A DNA stretch of 64,000 bases from JBBRVW01 sp963784645 (lineage in GTDB: Bacteria; Actinomycetota; Actinomycetes; JACCUZ01), in contig CAWARY010000005.1 in assembly GCA_963784645.1 (NCBI GenBank), forward strand, positions 620,001 through 684,000. The letters run 5' to 3'. This document shows, piece after piece, positions 51,768 to 61,026 of this stretch (within the stretch, counting starts at the first letter, position 1; each line of letters opens with the position of its first letter). Made by a program: the position numbers and the translations under genes. The notes beneath the pieces are model-generated. The model saw nothing but the letters and a program-made list of their open reading frames with translations. It made no database searches and was not told the DNA's origin.

Positions 51768-52949
51768 CTACGCGGGAGGAGGAGCCGGGTCCGGCAGTCC
51801 GCCCGCCGTCACCTCCCCGGGGGGCGTCGCGAGCGAGCGGGTCGAGTCCGCCCAGAGCGCCTCGACGTGGACGCCCAGCACGTCGTCGTACAGGTCGTCG
51901 TCGAACGTCTTCACGAGGATCTCGTCGTTGACGTAGTTGGCGTCGTGGTTGAGGTTGTGCGACCCGCTGAGCACGACCTTGCGCGGCTCCCGTGAGACGC
52001 CGTGCCGGGAGTGCAGCAGCCCGAGCTTGTCGTGGGTGTTCGCCCGGCGCAGCTCGACGCCGCCTGCGTCCAGCCGCCGCGCCACCTCGGGACCGAGAAG
52101 ATCAGGGTCGGCACCGGCGAGGACGCGCACCCGGCCACCGGCGCCGGCGATCCGCGTCAGCTGGTCGGCGACGGGCAGCCGGTCGTCGGTGAACCTGGCG
52201 TGCACCAGCACGACCTCGGTCCCCGGTGCCGCCACCACCGACGCCAGCCGGCCGACCCAGAGGTCAGAGGTCTGCTGCGGCGAGCAGAACACCTTGGTCC
52301 GCAGCGCCGGGGACGACAGGAAGGAGCCGCGGCCGGTCCCGCAGTCGTAGAAGTCGTTGCGGGGGAAGTGCGCCCCGTCCCACATCAGCTCCCAGAGGCC
52401 GGTACGGAAGCCGTCGTGCAGCGTGCGGTCGCCGTAGACGGCCACCGCGTTGTTCGCCTTCTGCATCCCCGAGTGGTGGCTGACGTTGGCCGAGGACCAC
52501 CACGACACGTGCCGGCGCAGCGCGCCGCCGGGGTCGCGGGTCGCCGAGAACAGCACGAGCTTGGTGTGCAGATCGGAGTTCCGGCCGGTCGACACCGCGC
52601 CGAAGTCCGGACGCCGGCCGCGCACCGCGGCGTCCTTCGCCCCGGACCACCGGTGTCCCGCCCCGAGGCCGTGCGGCGGCTCGCGGCTCAACCGGGCCGC
52701 GACCTCCGCGACGAGATCGCGGCCGTCGTGCACCACCCGCACGTCGACGCCCCGCGCGGCCGCGGCGACCAGCGCGTCGCGGAAGGCCTCGACGGTCAGG
52801 CGGAAGACCGTGGCCCGGATCGTCGCGCCGGGTGGGGTGTCCTCGACCATCCGCACCAGGCGGTCGACCACCGCGGGGTCCTCGCCGCCGGGAGCGGGCC
52901 GGCAGTAGGTCGTCTCGACCGAGAGCCCGTCGCGGCTCCAGAACGTCAC
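51768..52949 (-). CDS. Phospholipase-D-superfamily protein with variant HKD motifs
   Basis: 393 aa with two PLD halves. The first has DLHTKLVLFS followed by WWSSANVSHHS; the second has NTHDKLGLLHSR and LSGSHNLNHDAN. The His and Lys of both HxK motifs are present, but the aspartate of HxKx4D is Ser in the first and His in the second. No signal peptide, so it may be a cytoplasmic nuclease or phosphodiesterase rather than a secreted lipase. The GTG lies one base after the second WYL gene stop: same operon. Confidence 0.85.
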   Translation of the reverse strand: MTFWSRDGLSVETTYCRPAPGGEDPAVVDRLVRMVEDTPPGATIRATVFRLTVEAFRDALVAAAARGVDVRVVHDGRDLVAEVAARLSREPPHGLGAGHRWSGAKDAAVRGRRPDFGAVSTGRNSDLHTKLVLFSATRDPGGALRRHVSWWSSANVSHHSGMQKANNAVAVYGDRTLHDGFRTGLWELMWDGAHFPRNDFYDCGTGRGSFLSSPALRTKVFCSPQQTSDLWVGRLASVVAAPGTEVVLVHARFTDDRLPVADQLTRIAGAGGRVRVLAGADPDLLGPEVARRLDAGGVELRRANTHDKLGLLHSRHGVSREPRKVVLSGSHNLNHDANYVNDEILVKTFDDDLYDDVLGVHVEALWADSTRSLATPPGEVTAGGLPDPAPPPA

Positions 52950-52950
52950 G

Positions 52951-53961
52951 TCAGGCCGAGTGGTGGTCGAGCAGCCGCTGCGCCATCCGGGCGCCCGCGT
53001 CGGAGAGCTCAGCGGGCTGGACGACGAACGCCGACGGTCCGCAGCACAGGAGCAGCAGGCCGAGCCGGTCGTCGACCGGCGGCAGCAGGTCGGCCGTCAG
53101 GGCCACGTCGCCCTCGTCGTCGTCGGTGACGTGGGTCGACTCGGCGTACCGCTCGACCGCCCAGCGCGCGGTCTGCGGCACCACCAGCTGCACGGAACGG
53201 GCCGCCCGGTTGGCGGCGAGCAGAGTGTCGAGGTCGGCCGGCGGCTCGAAAGGCCGGTCGGTCACCTCGTGCTCGACGATGCCGGACACGAGGAAGGTGC
53301 GGACCGCCGCGAGGTCGTCCGGCGGTCCGGCGTCGACCTCCCAGCCACGGCGGGTGCGGACCAGCCGGTAGGGCTCGATCACCCGCTCCCGGGTGCCGGG
53401 GTGCCACTGCCGGCTGTAGGTGATGCGGACCTGGCGGTGAGCCTCGGCCGCCTGGTGCAGCGCCTGGGCGGTGTCCGCGCCCCACTGCGCCGCCTCGGGT
53501 GCGTCGGCCGGGGCCAGCGCCGCCTCGAACGCCTCGACGGCGTCGCGCAGCGCGAGGTTGTCGGGTTCCAGGGCGAGCAGGTCGACACCGGCGGCGTGCA
53601 GTGCGGCCAGCTGCGTGGCGGTGAGGTGGTCGACCCCGAGCTCGTGCTCCGGGTCCGCACCGATGACCCGCACCCACTGGGCGTGCGCCGGGACGTCGTC
53701 GTCGCCCTCGCCCTCGCCGGTTCCGCCGCCGCCGGCGCCGTCACCCGGCGCGAAGAACTCCACCACGGGCAGCGCAAGGCTGCCGAGCTCCACGAGGTCG
53801 GCGAGGTAGTAGGCCATGAAGACCTCGCGCAGGTCGTCGGCCGCCAGCCCGAGCTCCGTCGCGAGCTCGCTCAGCGGCAGCCCCTGCGGGTGCAGCTCGA
53901 GGATGCCCAGTGCACGGGGGAGCGCGGCGAGCCGGGTGGCGTAGACGGCGACCGGGCTCAC
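52951..53961 (-). CDS. WYL-domain regulator (second of tandem pair)
   Basis: 336 aa. N-terminal winged-helix region (about 10-62, LPRALGILELHPQGLPLSEL, then ATELGLAADDLREVFM), an unusual Gly/Glu/Asp-rich insert near 72-90, and a WYL domain from about 165 to 240 (VRITYSRQWHPGTRERVIEP, RGWEVDAG), followed by the WCX extension. WYL regulators sense nucleic-acid or nucleotide ligands; PafBC is the actinobacterial DNA-damage example. Overlaps the upstream WYL gene by four bases. Not next to pafA, so I do not call it PafC. Confidence 0.85.
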   Translation of the reverse strand: MSPVAVYATRLAALPRALGILELHPQGLPLSELATELGLAADDLREVFMAYYLADLVELGSLALPVVEFFAPGDGAGGGGTGEGEGDDDVPAHAQWVRVIGADPEHELGVDHLTATQLAALHAAGVDLLALEPDNLALRDAVEAFEAALAPADAPEAAQWGADTAQALHQAAEAHRQVRITYSRQWHPGTRERVIEPYRLVRTRRGWEVDAGPPDDLAAVRTFLVSGIVEHEVTDRPFEPPADLDTLLAANRAARSVQLVVPQTARWAVERYAESTHVTDDDEGDVALTADLLPPVDDRLGLLLLCCGPSAFVVQPAELSDAGARMAQRLLDHHSA

Positions 53962-54863
53962 GTGGCCGGCTCCAGGAACGACCGCAGCTCGGCCAGCATC
54001 TCCGCGCGCACGTCGTCGGGGCCGAGCACCCGCACCCGGGTGCCCAGCTCGTAGACGCGGTCGCGGAAGACCCGACGGTTCGTCACGACGTACGTCAGGC
54101 GGTCGACGCCGCCGGAGCCGTCGGCGCCCACGGGGGCGCCCAGCAGGTTCTCGGTCAGCACCCGGTGCTCGCTGGGCACCTCCACCTGGACCTCGGTGGG
54201 CGGGTCGACCTGCCAGCTGAGGGGGTCCAGTGACGGGCGCACCGGCTCGCCCGGCCCGACCGGCGCCGTGCCGGGCGCGTCCAGCTCGACGTCGCTCATC
54301 CGGGAGACCACGAACTCCTTGGTGACCTCCGCGCCCTCCTCGCGCCCGGTGAGGTACCAGCCCGACGGGCCGCTGTGCACCCGGACCGGGTGGACGGTCC
54401 GCGCACCGCCCTTGTAGGTGAACCGGACCCGGCAGTGCCGGGTCACCGCGCGCTGCACCAGGTCGAGGTCGGCAGATGTGCCCGGGGCGACAGGACCGGA
54501 GGAACCGCCGTCGCCCAGGTGCGCCTCCATGCCCTCGAGACCGGCCGCCAGGGCGGCCCGGAGCAGCTCGCCGCGCTGCTCCGGCGTCAGGTGCACCGCG
54601 AGCCGGTTGTCGCGAGCGCGCATCAGGTAGACGCCGTCTGCGCCGACCTCGGCGACGTTGCGCACGTCGTAGCCCAGCGCGTTGAGGTGCTCGAGGTCGC
54701 GGCTGAGCATCTTGCGGCGGGCGTCGTCGGCCACTGCGCCCTCGGCCGCGACGGCGCGCAGCAGCACGTCGACCGGGGCGCCGTCGCGGTGGCCGGTGAG
54801 GACGCCGATCAGCCGGACCAGCCGCTCCATCGGAGCCCGCTGGTCCCGCCCCGCCCGCGCCAT
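53958..54863 (-). CDS. WYL-domain regulator (first of tandem pair)
   Basis: 301 aa. N-terminal helix-turn-helix (about 10-60, MERLVRLIGVLTGHRDGAPV, ARRKMLSRDLEHLNALGYDV) and a WYL domain (about 140-200: HCRVRFTYKGGARTVHPVRV, SGWYLTGREEGAEVTKEFVV), then a C-terminal WCX part. Architecture resembles PafB. The start at 54863 gives a short basic leader; the ATG at 54830 is an alternative. First gene of the WYL-WYL-PLD operon, divergent from glutathione peroxidase. Confidence 0.85.
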   Translation of the reverse strand: MARAGRDQRAPMERLVRLIGVLTGHRDGAPVDVLLRAVAAEGAVADDARRKMLSRDLEHLNALGYDVRNVAEVGADGVYLMRARDNRLAVHLTPEQRGELLRAALAAGLEGMEAHLGDGGSSGPVAPGTSADLDLVQRAVTRHCRVRFTYKGGARTVHPVRVHSGPSGWYLTGREEGAEVTKEFVVSRMSDVELDAPGTAPVGPGEPVRPSLDPLSWQVDPPTEVQVEVPSEHRVLTENLLGAPVGADGSGGVDRLTYVVTNRRVFRDRVYELGTRVRVLGPDDVRAEMLAELRSFLEPAT

Positions 54864-54976
54864 CTAGGCAGGCTCCCGGTCGCCGTTACGCATCGGCCCG
54901 ACCCTATCCGCGCGGGTCGTGGGAGCCTGCTCGCCGTGCCGGGAATGTCCCGTCGGGTCCCCGGCTTGCAACCGGC

Positions 54977-55465
54977 ATGACGACTGATTCCCTCACGCTG
55001 ACCCGGCTGGACGGCACCGCCGGCAGCATCGACGACTACGCCGGCCAGGCCGTCCTCGTCGTCAACGTCGCCTCCCGGTGCGGCTTCACCACGCAGTACG
55101 CCGGCCTCGAGGCGCTGCACGAGCGGTACCGCGGGCGGGGCTTCACGGTCCTCGGGTTCCCGTGCAACCAGTTCGGGGCGCAGGAGCCGGGCGACGCCGA
55201 GGAGATCGCCGAGTTCTGCTCGTCGACCTTCGGGGTGAGCTTCCCGTTGTTCGACAAGACCGACGTCAACGGACCGGACCGGCACCCGCTGTTCGCCCGG
55301 CTGGCCGAGGCGGCCGACCCGTCGGGCACGGCGGGCGACGTGGCGTGGAACTTCGAGAAGTTCCTCATCGCCCCGGACGGGCAGGTCGTCGCCCGGTACC
55401 GGACCAAGGTCGAGCCGGAGGACCCGGCGCTGGTCGAGGCGATCGAGGCCGTCCTCCCGCGCTGA
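54977..55465 (+). CDS. Glutathione-peroxidase-family thiol peroxidase
   Basis: 162 aa. Peroxidatic C35 (VASRCGFTTQY), FPCNQFGAQEPG and the tryptophan motif WNFEKFLI are conserved. C81 (EFCSSTFGVSFP) is placed as the resolving cysteine of thioredoxin-dependent members, so thioredoxin rather than glutathione is the likely reductant; Actinomycetota generally lack glutathione. ATG start. Complete. Confidence 0.95.
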   Translation: MTTDSLTLTRLDGTAGSIDDYAGQAVLVVNVASRCGFTTQYAGLEALHERYRGRGFTVLGFPCNQFGAQEPGDAEEIAEFCSSTFGVSFPLFDKTDVNGPDRHPLFARLAEAADPSGTAGDVAWNFEKFLIAPDGQVVARYRTKVEPEDPALVEAIEAVLPR

Positions 55466-55510
55466 GCGGCCTGACGGGAGCAGCCCGCGACCGCACGTAG
55501 GCTCGTGCGC

Positions 55511-56824
55511 ATGACGATGCCGATGGTCGAGGGTGGCCGGCCCCTCCTCCGTGCCCGGGTCTTCGGCTTCCCGGTGACCGTCGACATCTCCTTCCTCGTC
55601 GTCGTCGCGATCCTCGGCTGGGCGCCCGGGGGGAGCGCGTCGTCCTTCGTGGTCTGGCTGGTGCTGGTGCCGCTCGCCGTTCTCGTGCACGAGCTCGGGC
55701 ACGCCTTCGTGGCCCGGACCACCGGCGCCCGGCCGACCATCCTGCTGGCCGGTCTCGGCGGCCTCACCTCCTACCTGCCGCCGGCGCCGGTGTCCCGCGG
55801 CCGGTCGGTCGCGATCTCGGTCGCCGGGCCGGCGGTGGGCATCGTCATCGGCGGTGCCCTGCTGGCGTACGGCTGGGTGGTGGGTGTCGCCGAGGGCAAC
55901 CAGCTGGGCCGGCAGGTCCTCGGCACGGCCATCTACACCACGCTCGGCTGGAGCGTCCTCAACCTGCTCCCGATCCTGCCGCTCGACGGGGGGCAGACCC
56001 TGCGCGAGCTGCTGCCCGGCTCGCCGGCCAGGCGCGAGGTGCGCGCAGCGGCGGTGTCGGTCGTGGTCGCGGTCGTCGCCGCGGTGGTGGCCTACCGGGC
56101 CGGCTTCGTCTTCGGCGCCCTGCTGGCGGCGTTCTTCGTCTTCAGCAACGTCATGACGGTGCGCAACGCGCGCGACCTGGAGAAGGTCGACATCAACCAG
56201 CGGCTGGTCCAGCTGCTGTGGTCCGGCCAACAGGGCGAGGCGCGCGCCCTGCTGGCGGAGCAGCCGGCCGACAGCGCCGTGCACCCGCACGTGCGGTCCG
56301 CGGTCCGGGCCGCTCTCGACGACCCTGCCGGGGGCCGCCGCGAGCTCGAGGCCGCCGTCGGGCGCAACCCTGCTGACCCGACGGCGGCCAGCCTGCTGCT
56401 GCTGAGCCACCGGACCCGCGAGGACTGGCCGGCCGTGCGCGACCTCGTCGCGAGCGGCGCGGCCGCTGACCCCGGCAGCGTGCTGGCCGCCCAGACGGTG
56501 GCGTTCCGGTCCGGGGCGAAGCGGGCCAGTGCCGAGATCGGGCAGGCCTGGCTGGACCGGGGTGCCGCCGGCGATGCGTCCGACGACCTGTCCGGCCTGA
56601 TCGGGTACAACACGGCGTGCGGCTGGGCCGGCGCCGGCGACCTCGACCGTGGGCTGGCGGCGTTCGCGCGGGCAGCCGACCTCGGCTTCGCCGACCTCAC
56701 CACGGTCGACAGCGACGACGACCTCGCGCCGCTGCGTCCCCTGCCCGGGTACGACGAGGCCCGCCGGCGGATCCGCCTGCGGGCCCTCGCCGCGGCCGAG
56801 CCCGGCGAGCAGCACGCCCCCTGA
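55511..56824 (+). CDS. M50 site-2-protease-like membrane metallopeptidase with C-terminal repeat tail
   Basis: 437 aa. Zinc site H60-E61-LG-H64 in the second helix and N151-LLPILPLD159GG supply the ligands. About six membrane helices end near 225. The remaining 210 residues are soluble and helical with TPR-like character (LVQLLWSGQQGEARALLAEQ, GYNTACGWAGAGDLDRGLAA). There is no PDZ or CBS domain. The ATG at 55511 is preferred to the GTG at 55505. May cleave a membrane-bound anti-sigma factor or other substrate; target unknown. Confidence 0.9.
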   Translation: MTMPMVEGGRPLLRARVFGFPVTVDISFLVVVAILGWAPGGSASSFVVWLVLVPLAVLVHELGHAFVARTTGARPTILLAGLGGLTSYLPPAPVSRGRSVAISVAGPAVGIVIGGALLAYGWVVGVAEGNQLGRQVLGTAIYTTLGWSVLNLLPILPLDGGQTLRELLPGSPARREVRAAAVSVVVAVVAAVVAYRAGFVFGALLAAFFVFSNVMTVRNARDLEKVDINQRLVQLLWSGQQGEARALLAEQPADSAVHPHVRSAVRAALDDPAGGRRELEAAVGRNPADPTAASLLLLSHRTREDWPAVRDLVASGAAADPGSVLAAQTVAFRSGAKRASAEIGQAWLDRGAAGDASDDLSGLIGYNTACGWAGAGDLDRGLAAFARAADLGFADLTTVDSDDDLAPLRPLPGYDEARRRIRLRALAAAEPGEQHAP

Positions 56825-56839
56825 GCCCGGCCCTCCGGC

Positions 56840-59113
56840 CTACCCGGCGGCCACCCGGTCGCGCTCGGCGACCCGCTGGGCCGGGAGGTGCACCTCGGGC
56901 CGGCCCTCGATGTGCAGCTGCGGCAGGAACCGCTCCCAGCTGCGGGGCAGCCACCAGTTCGCCCGGCCGAGCAGGTGCATCACCGACGGCACGAGCAGCA
57001 TCCGCACCACCGTCGCGTCGATGAGGATCGCGGAGGCCATGCCGATGCCGATCACCTTGAGGACGATGTCCGGGCTCGGGATGAACGCGGCGAACACCGC
57101 GACCATGATGGCCGCCGCCGCCGTGATGACCCGGCCGGTGCCGGCCAGCCCCTCGAGGATCGCGCGGTGGTTCTCACCGGTACGCAGCCACGCCTCGCGC
57201 ATCCGGCTGACGAGGAACACCTCGTAGTCCATCGACAGGCCGAAGAGCACGGCGAACATGAGCACCGGGACGAAGGCCGGCAGCGGCGTCTCGGTGTCGA
57301 TGCCGACCAGCCGCCCGGCCCAGCCGCCCTGCAGGACGAGCGCGACCACGCCGTACGCCGCAGCGACCGACAGCAGGTTCATCGCGGCCGCCTTGAGGGC
57401 GACTGCGACCGAGCGGAACGAGACGAGCAGCAGGAGCATCGAGAGCAGCACGACGCCGCCGATGAGCAGCGGGATCCGCTTGGCGATGTTGCTGGTCGAG
57501 TCGATCGAGGTCGCGGTCACGCCTCCGACGTGGACGTCCAGGCCGGTGCCTCGGGTTGCGGACGGCAGGACCGTGTCGCGCAGCCGGTGCACGAGGTCCT
57601 CGGTGCTCGACGACTGCGGCCCGGTCGTCGGGACCACGGTGAACACCGCTGTGGTGCCGTCGGGGCTGACCGTGGCCGGCGTGACAGCGGCGACACCACT
57701 GGTGGACGTCAGGTCGCCCTCGACCTGTCGAAGTGCCGCCTCCGCGCCGGACGCCGGCAGCTCGGCGACCATGAGGAGCGGGCCGTTGGAGCCGGCGCCG
57801 AACGCGGTCGCCTGGGTGTCGTACGCGGTGCGGGTCGAGGTGTTCTCGCGGTTGTTGCCGGCGTCTGGGAAGCCGAACCGCACCCCGAGGAACGGCGAGG
57901 CCAGGGTCAGGAGTGCGACGACACCCACGACGGCGGCGACCACCCGGTGCCGCTCGACCAGCCGGCTCCACCCCAGCCAGGCGCGGGACGGCTCGATGTG
58001 TCCGCCGGTCGCGACCTCGATGGCCCGGGACCGCGCCAGCGGCAGCCGCAGCCGGTCGACGTGCCGGCCGAGGTAGCCGAGCAGGGCCGGGAACAGCGTG
58101 ATGCTGGCGAGCAGCACGACGACCACGCCCAGGATGGTGACGAGCGCTGCGCCGCGCATGAACGACAGACCCATCGCGAACAGGCCGAGCATGCTCACGA
58201 CCACGGTGCTGCCCGCGACGAGGACGGCGCGGCCGGCGGTGTCCAGGGTCGCGACGGTGGCCGCGCGCTCGTCGAGCCCGACGGCCCGCCACTCACGGAA
58301 CCGGGTGACCATGAGCAGGGCGTAGTCGATGCCGATGCCGATGCCCATCATCGTGGCGAGCGACGTCGACCAGTCGGGGGCGTCGACGACCGAGATGAGC
58401 AGCGTGGTGAATGTCGCGCTCACGGCGAGCCCAGCCACCGCGACGAGGATGGGCAGGCCGGCCGCGACGACCGAGCCGAACGTCACCAGCAGGATCAGGG
58501 CCGCAGCGGCCAGACCGATGCCCTCGGAGCCGATGTCGCCCTGTTCCGCCTGCTGGACCGTCTGGCCGCCGAGCGAGACCGAGAGCCCGCCGGTGGAGGC
58601 GGCCGCCGCCACGTCCAGCATCCGCTGGCTGTCCTCGACCGGCATGTCCGGCGGGTTCACGACGTCCAGCCGGGCCCGCGCGACGAGGGTCCGGCCGTCG
58701 GGCGCGATGCTGCCGGGCGCGGCGTACGGGTCGTCGACGGACTCGACGTGCGGGACGCCCGCCAGCCGGCCGAGCAGCGCGGTGACGTCGGCGCGGACGG
58801 CGGCGTCGGTGACCGGTCGCTGCGAGCTGACCACGACGTCCACGGTGTCGCCGGCCTGCGCCGGGAACTCGTCCTCGAGCAGCTGCTGGGCCGCGCTGGA
58901 GTCGGAGCCGGGCGCCGAGTAGTCGGCCGTGAACTCGCCGCCGAACGCGCCGGAGAGCACGACCGCGAGCCCGAGCGTCGCCACCCAGGCGACGACGGTG
59001 AGCAGCCGGTGCCGGTAGGTCAGGTCGGCCAGCCGGCCCAGCGGCCCCGGCCGCGGCCGGGCGGGAGCGGTGGGACCGGAGCGGGGGGCGGGCAGGGTCG
59101 ACGGCTGCGTCAT
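56840..59113 (-). CDS. MMPL-family RND transporter
   Basis: 757 aa with the MMPL layout: helix 1, a periplasmic loop (about 70-200), helices 2-6, a second loop (about 400-540), then helices 7-12. Recognisable parts include TMMGIGIGIDYALLMVTRFR and its counterpart FGLSMDYEVFLVSRMREAW, each with the acidic-aromatic (Asp-Tyr) proton-relay pair. ATG 59113 has GAGGA upstream. Divergent from a TetR regulator across a gap with two dyads, so probably repressed by it. Cargo likely a lipid or hydrophobic drug. Confidence 0.93.
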   Translation of the reverse strand: MTQPSTLPAPRSGPTAPARPRPGPLGRLADLTYRHRLLTVVAWVATLGLAVVLSGAFGGEFTADYSAPGSDSSAAQQLLEDEFPAQAGDTVDVVVSSQRPVTDAAVRADVTALLGRLAGVPHVESVDDPYAAPGSIAPDGRTLVARARLDVVNPPDMPVEDSQRMLDVAAAASTGGLSVSLGGQTVQQAEQGDIGSEGIGLAAAALILLVTFGSVVAAGLPILVAVAGLAVSATFTTLLISVVDAPDWSTSLATMMGIGIGIDYALLMVTRFREWRAVGLDERAATVATLDTAGRAVLVAGSTVVVSMLGLFAMGLSFMRGAALVTILGVVVVLLASITLFPALLGYLGRHVDRLRLPLARSRAIEVATGGHIEPSRAWLGWSRLVERHRVVAAVVGVVALLTLASPFLGVRFGFPDAGNNRENTSTRTAYDTQATAFGAGSNGPLLMVAELPASGAEAALRQVEGDLTSTSGVAAVTPATVSPDGTTAVFTVVPTTGPQSSSTEDLVHRLRDTVLPSATRGTGLDVHVGGVTATSIDSTSNIAKRIPLLIGGVVLLSMLLLLVSFRSVAVALKAAAMNLLSVAAAYGVVALVLQGGWAGRLVGIDTETPLPAFVPVLMFAVLFGLSMDYEVFLVSRMREAWLRTGENHRAILEGLAGTGRVITAAAAIMVAVFAAFIPSPDIVLKVIGIGMASAILIDATVVRMLLVPSVMHLLGRANWWLPRSWERFLPQLHIEGRPEVHLPAQRVAERDRVAAG

Positions 59114-59139
59114 GGGGTGTCCTCGGGCGGCGGGAGAAG

Positions 59140-59213
59140 CGTTACGCTCCATAACGAACACGATGCGGCGTCACTTGTCAAGGGTCTTCACCTGTGTGAT
59201 GCTGCATAACACA
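59140..59213. promoter_or_regulatory. Two candidate TetR operators between mmpL-type exporter and regulator
   Basis: Dyad 1 at 59140-59156: CGTTA-N7-TAACG. Dyad 2 at 59193-59213: arms TGTGTGATGC and GCATAACACA around one central base, nine of ten positions pairing. Both contain a CATAAC half. The region is AT-rich relative to its surroundings. The 21-base length suits a TetR dimer, and the site lies 44 bases before the regulator start. Confidence 0.6.
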
Positions 59214-59256
59214 TGGATCCGTCCGGAGCTGCCGGACCGTCGTCCGAGGAGGTCCC

Positions 59257-59982
59257 GTGGTCGCTGAGCCCGCCGTCCTGAGCCGTCGCGAGCGGGCCCG
59301 GGTCGCGACCGTCGACGAGATCAAGGCCACCGCGTTGCAGCTGATGCGGGAGACCGGCACCACCGACATCCGGTTCACCGACATCGCCCGGGCGATGGGC
59401 ATGACCCCGCCCGCTCTGTACCGCTACTTCGACGACCGCGACGAGCTGCTCACCGCGCTGATCGCCGACGCCTACGACACCCTCGGCGCGCGCATCGGCG
59501 CGGCCCTCGCCACCCGTCCGGAGGACGACCTGGCCGGTCGCTGGGAGGGTGCGGCCGGCGTCTACCGGGACTGGGCCCGCAGCGAGCCCCAGCAGTTCGC
59601 TCTCGTGCTGGGCATGCCGGTGCCCGGCTACGTCGCTCCCGACGAGGGCCCGACCACCGACGCCGCCAAGGCGGCGATGGCACAGCTCGCCAGCATCTTC
59701 GTCGCGGCCGCCCGCACCGGGCGGCTGGGGGAGCCACTGATCCGCGAGGTGACGCAGGCGGTGGCCGACTGCGAGAAGGCCAAGCACGACGAGCTGGTCG
59801 GGATCGTGCCGCCGGAGAGCTTCCAGGCGATGCTCCAGACCTGGGCGATGCTGCACGGGTTCGTCAGCCTCGAGGCCTACGGCCACTTCGACTGGCTGGA
59901 GCCCGACGCGCGCGACGCGCTCTTCCGCAGCCACATCCGGCTCGCCGCCACGGCTGCCGGCCTTCCCGTGCCACCGCCCTGA
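59257..59982 (+). CDS. TetR/AcrR family repressor
   Basis: 241 aa. N-terminal helix-turn-helix near residues 35-64 (IRFTDIARAMGMTPPALYRY followed by FDDRDELL) and a ligand-binding domain of the WHG type (TetR_C_13-like) with GYVAPDEGPTTDAAKAAMAQ and LHGFVSLEAYGHF. GTG start with GGAGG upstream. Divergent from the MMPL exporter, the usual arrangement for drug- or lipid-responsive control. Confidence 0.93.
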   Translation: MVAEPAVLSRRERARVATVDEIKATALQLMRETGTTDIRFTDIARAMGMTPPALYRYFDDRDELLTALIADAYDTLGARIGAALATRPEDDLAGRWEGAAGVYRDWARSEPQQFALVLGMPVPGYVAPDEGPTTDAAKAAMAQLASIFVAAARTGRLGEPLIREVTQAVADCEKAKHDELVGIVPPESFQAMLQTWAMLHGFVSLEAYGHFDWLEPDARDALFRSHIRLAATAAGLPVPPP

Positions 59983-60006
59983 GACCGGGGGCCAGCGGCG
60001 CTGCGG

Positions 60007-61026
60007 TCAGCCCCCGGCCCGCAACCGACGGTGCATGCCGTCCATCACGACTGCGCCGCGCAGGTACGTCTTGGCGAGCTTGGCGACCACCGTGTAGTTC
60101 GTGTCCACCACGTTGGCGATCGGCGTGAGGGCCGTCTGGGAGACCAGCTGGTAGGCATCCAGGGCGGACAACCCGGTCAGCTCACGCACCCAGCCCACCA
60201 TCTCGGCGTGCGCGATGCGGAACGCGTCCTCCAGCGGGCGGGCCGAGCCGGTGGTCATGATGAAGACGTCGTCCTCCATCCGCGGCCAGGCGGTGGGGGG
60301 CGCGCCGGTGACGAGGCCGAGCACCAGCTCGGTGTCCATGGCGCACTCCACGGCGACCCCGCAGGTCTCGCCCTCGCCCTGGCGGGCGTGCCCGTCGCCC
60401 AGGCTGAGCAGCGCACCCTCGACGTTGACACCGAGGTAGCAGGTGGTGCCGGCCCGCATCTCGGGGGTGTCCATGTTCCCACCCCAGTCACCGGGCGTCA
60501 GCGACGAGCGCACCTCGCCGAGCGCGGGCGCGACACCGACCGTTCCGTGCATCGGGTCCAGCGGCAGGTCGACCTGGTACACCGAGTCGAGGGCGTCGTA
60601 CGTCACGGTTCCTGCTGCGGCGTCGATCTCGTAGACCCAGGTGCGCTCGGGAAGGGGGTCGTGCAGCATCGCCGTCGTCCGCGTCGCCGTCAGCGCGCCG
60701 AACAGTGGCACGGTCGTGCTCACACCGCGCCCGCCGCGGGGGGTGATCGACCGGAAGTGCACGGCAAGGGTGTCGCCCGGGTGGGCGCCCTCGACGAAGA
60801 AGGGCCCGGTCTGCGGGTTGATGAAGCGGGGGTCACAGACCTGGGAGACGAGGTCAGTGGTGCTGCGGACCCGGCCGGCGAAGCAGTCCATCGTCCAGGT
60901 CGAGATCACCGTGCCCGGTCGGACGCTGACCAACGGCTCGGCACCGCCGAAGGTGTAGGTCAGCGACGCCGGGTCCGCGTCGGCGTCCGGCTCGAACCGC
61001 AGGACCTGCTCGTCGGTGTCGGGCAC
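60007..61026 (-). CDS. Acetamidase/formamidase
   Basis: 339 aa FmdA/AmdA-type hydrolase releasing ammonia from formamide or acetamide. Landmarks: VISTWTMDCFAGRV, NPQTGPFFVEGAHPGDTLAV, GDWGGNMDTPEMRAGTT, LGVNVEGALLSLGDGHARQG and GVAVECAMDTELVLG. The GTG at 61026 is placed by GGAGGAG four bases upstream; a longer open frame has no coding character. 110 bases after the APC permease gene on the same strand, so the pair may act together in nitrogen supply. Confidence 0.93.
   Translation of the reverse strand: MPDTDEQVLRFEPDADADPASLTYTFGGAEPLVSVRPGTVISTWTMDCFAGRVRSTTDLVSQVCDPRFINPQTGPFFVEGAHPGDTLAVHFRSITPRGGRGVSTTVPLFGALTATRTTAMLHDPLPERTWVYEIDAAAGTVTYDALDSVYQVDLPLDPMHGTVGVAPALGEVRSSLTPGDWGGNMDTPEMRAGTTCYLGVNVEGALLSLGDGHARQGEGETCGVAVECAMDTELVLGLVTGAPPTAWPRMEDDVFIMTTGSARPLEDAFRIAHAEMVGWVRELTGLSALDAYQLVSQTALTPIANVVDTNYTVVAKLAKTYLRGAVVMDGMHRRLRAGG

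Noticed and set aside
52951..54863. Calling the WYL pair PafB and PafC
   Set aside because: Architecture is similar, but the proteasome accessory genes (pafA, tatA) that normally adjoin pafBC are absent and the second protein has a non-PafC-like insert.
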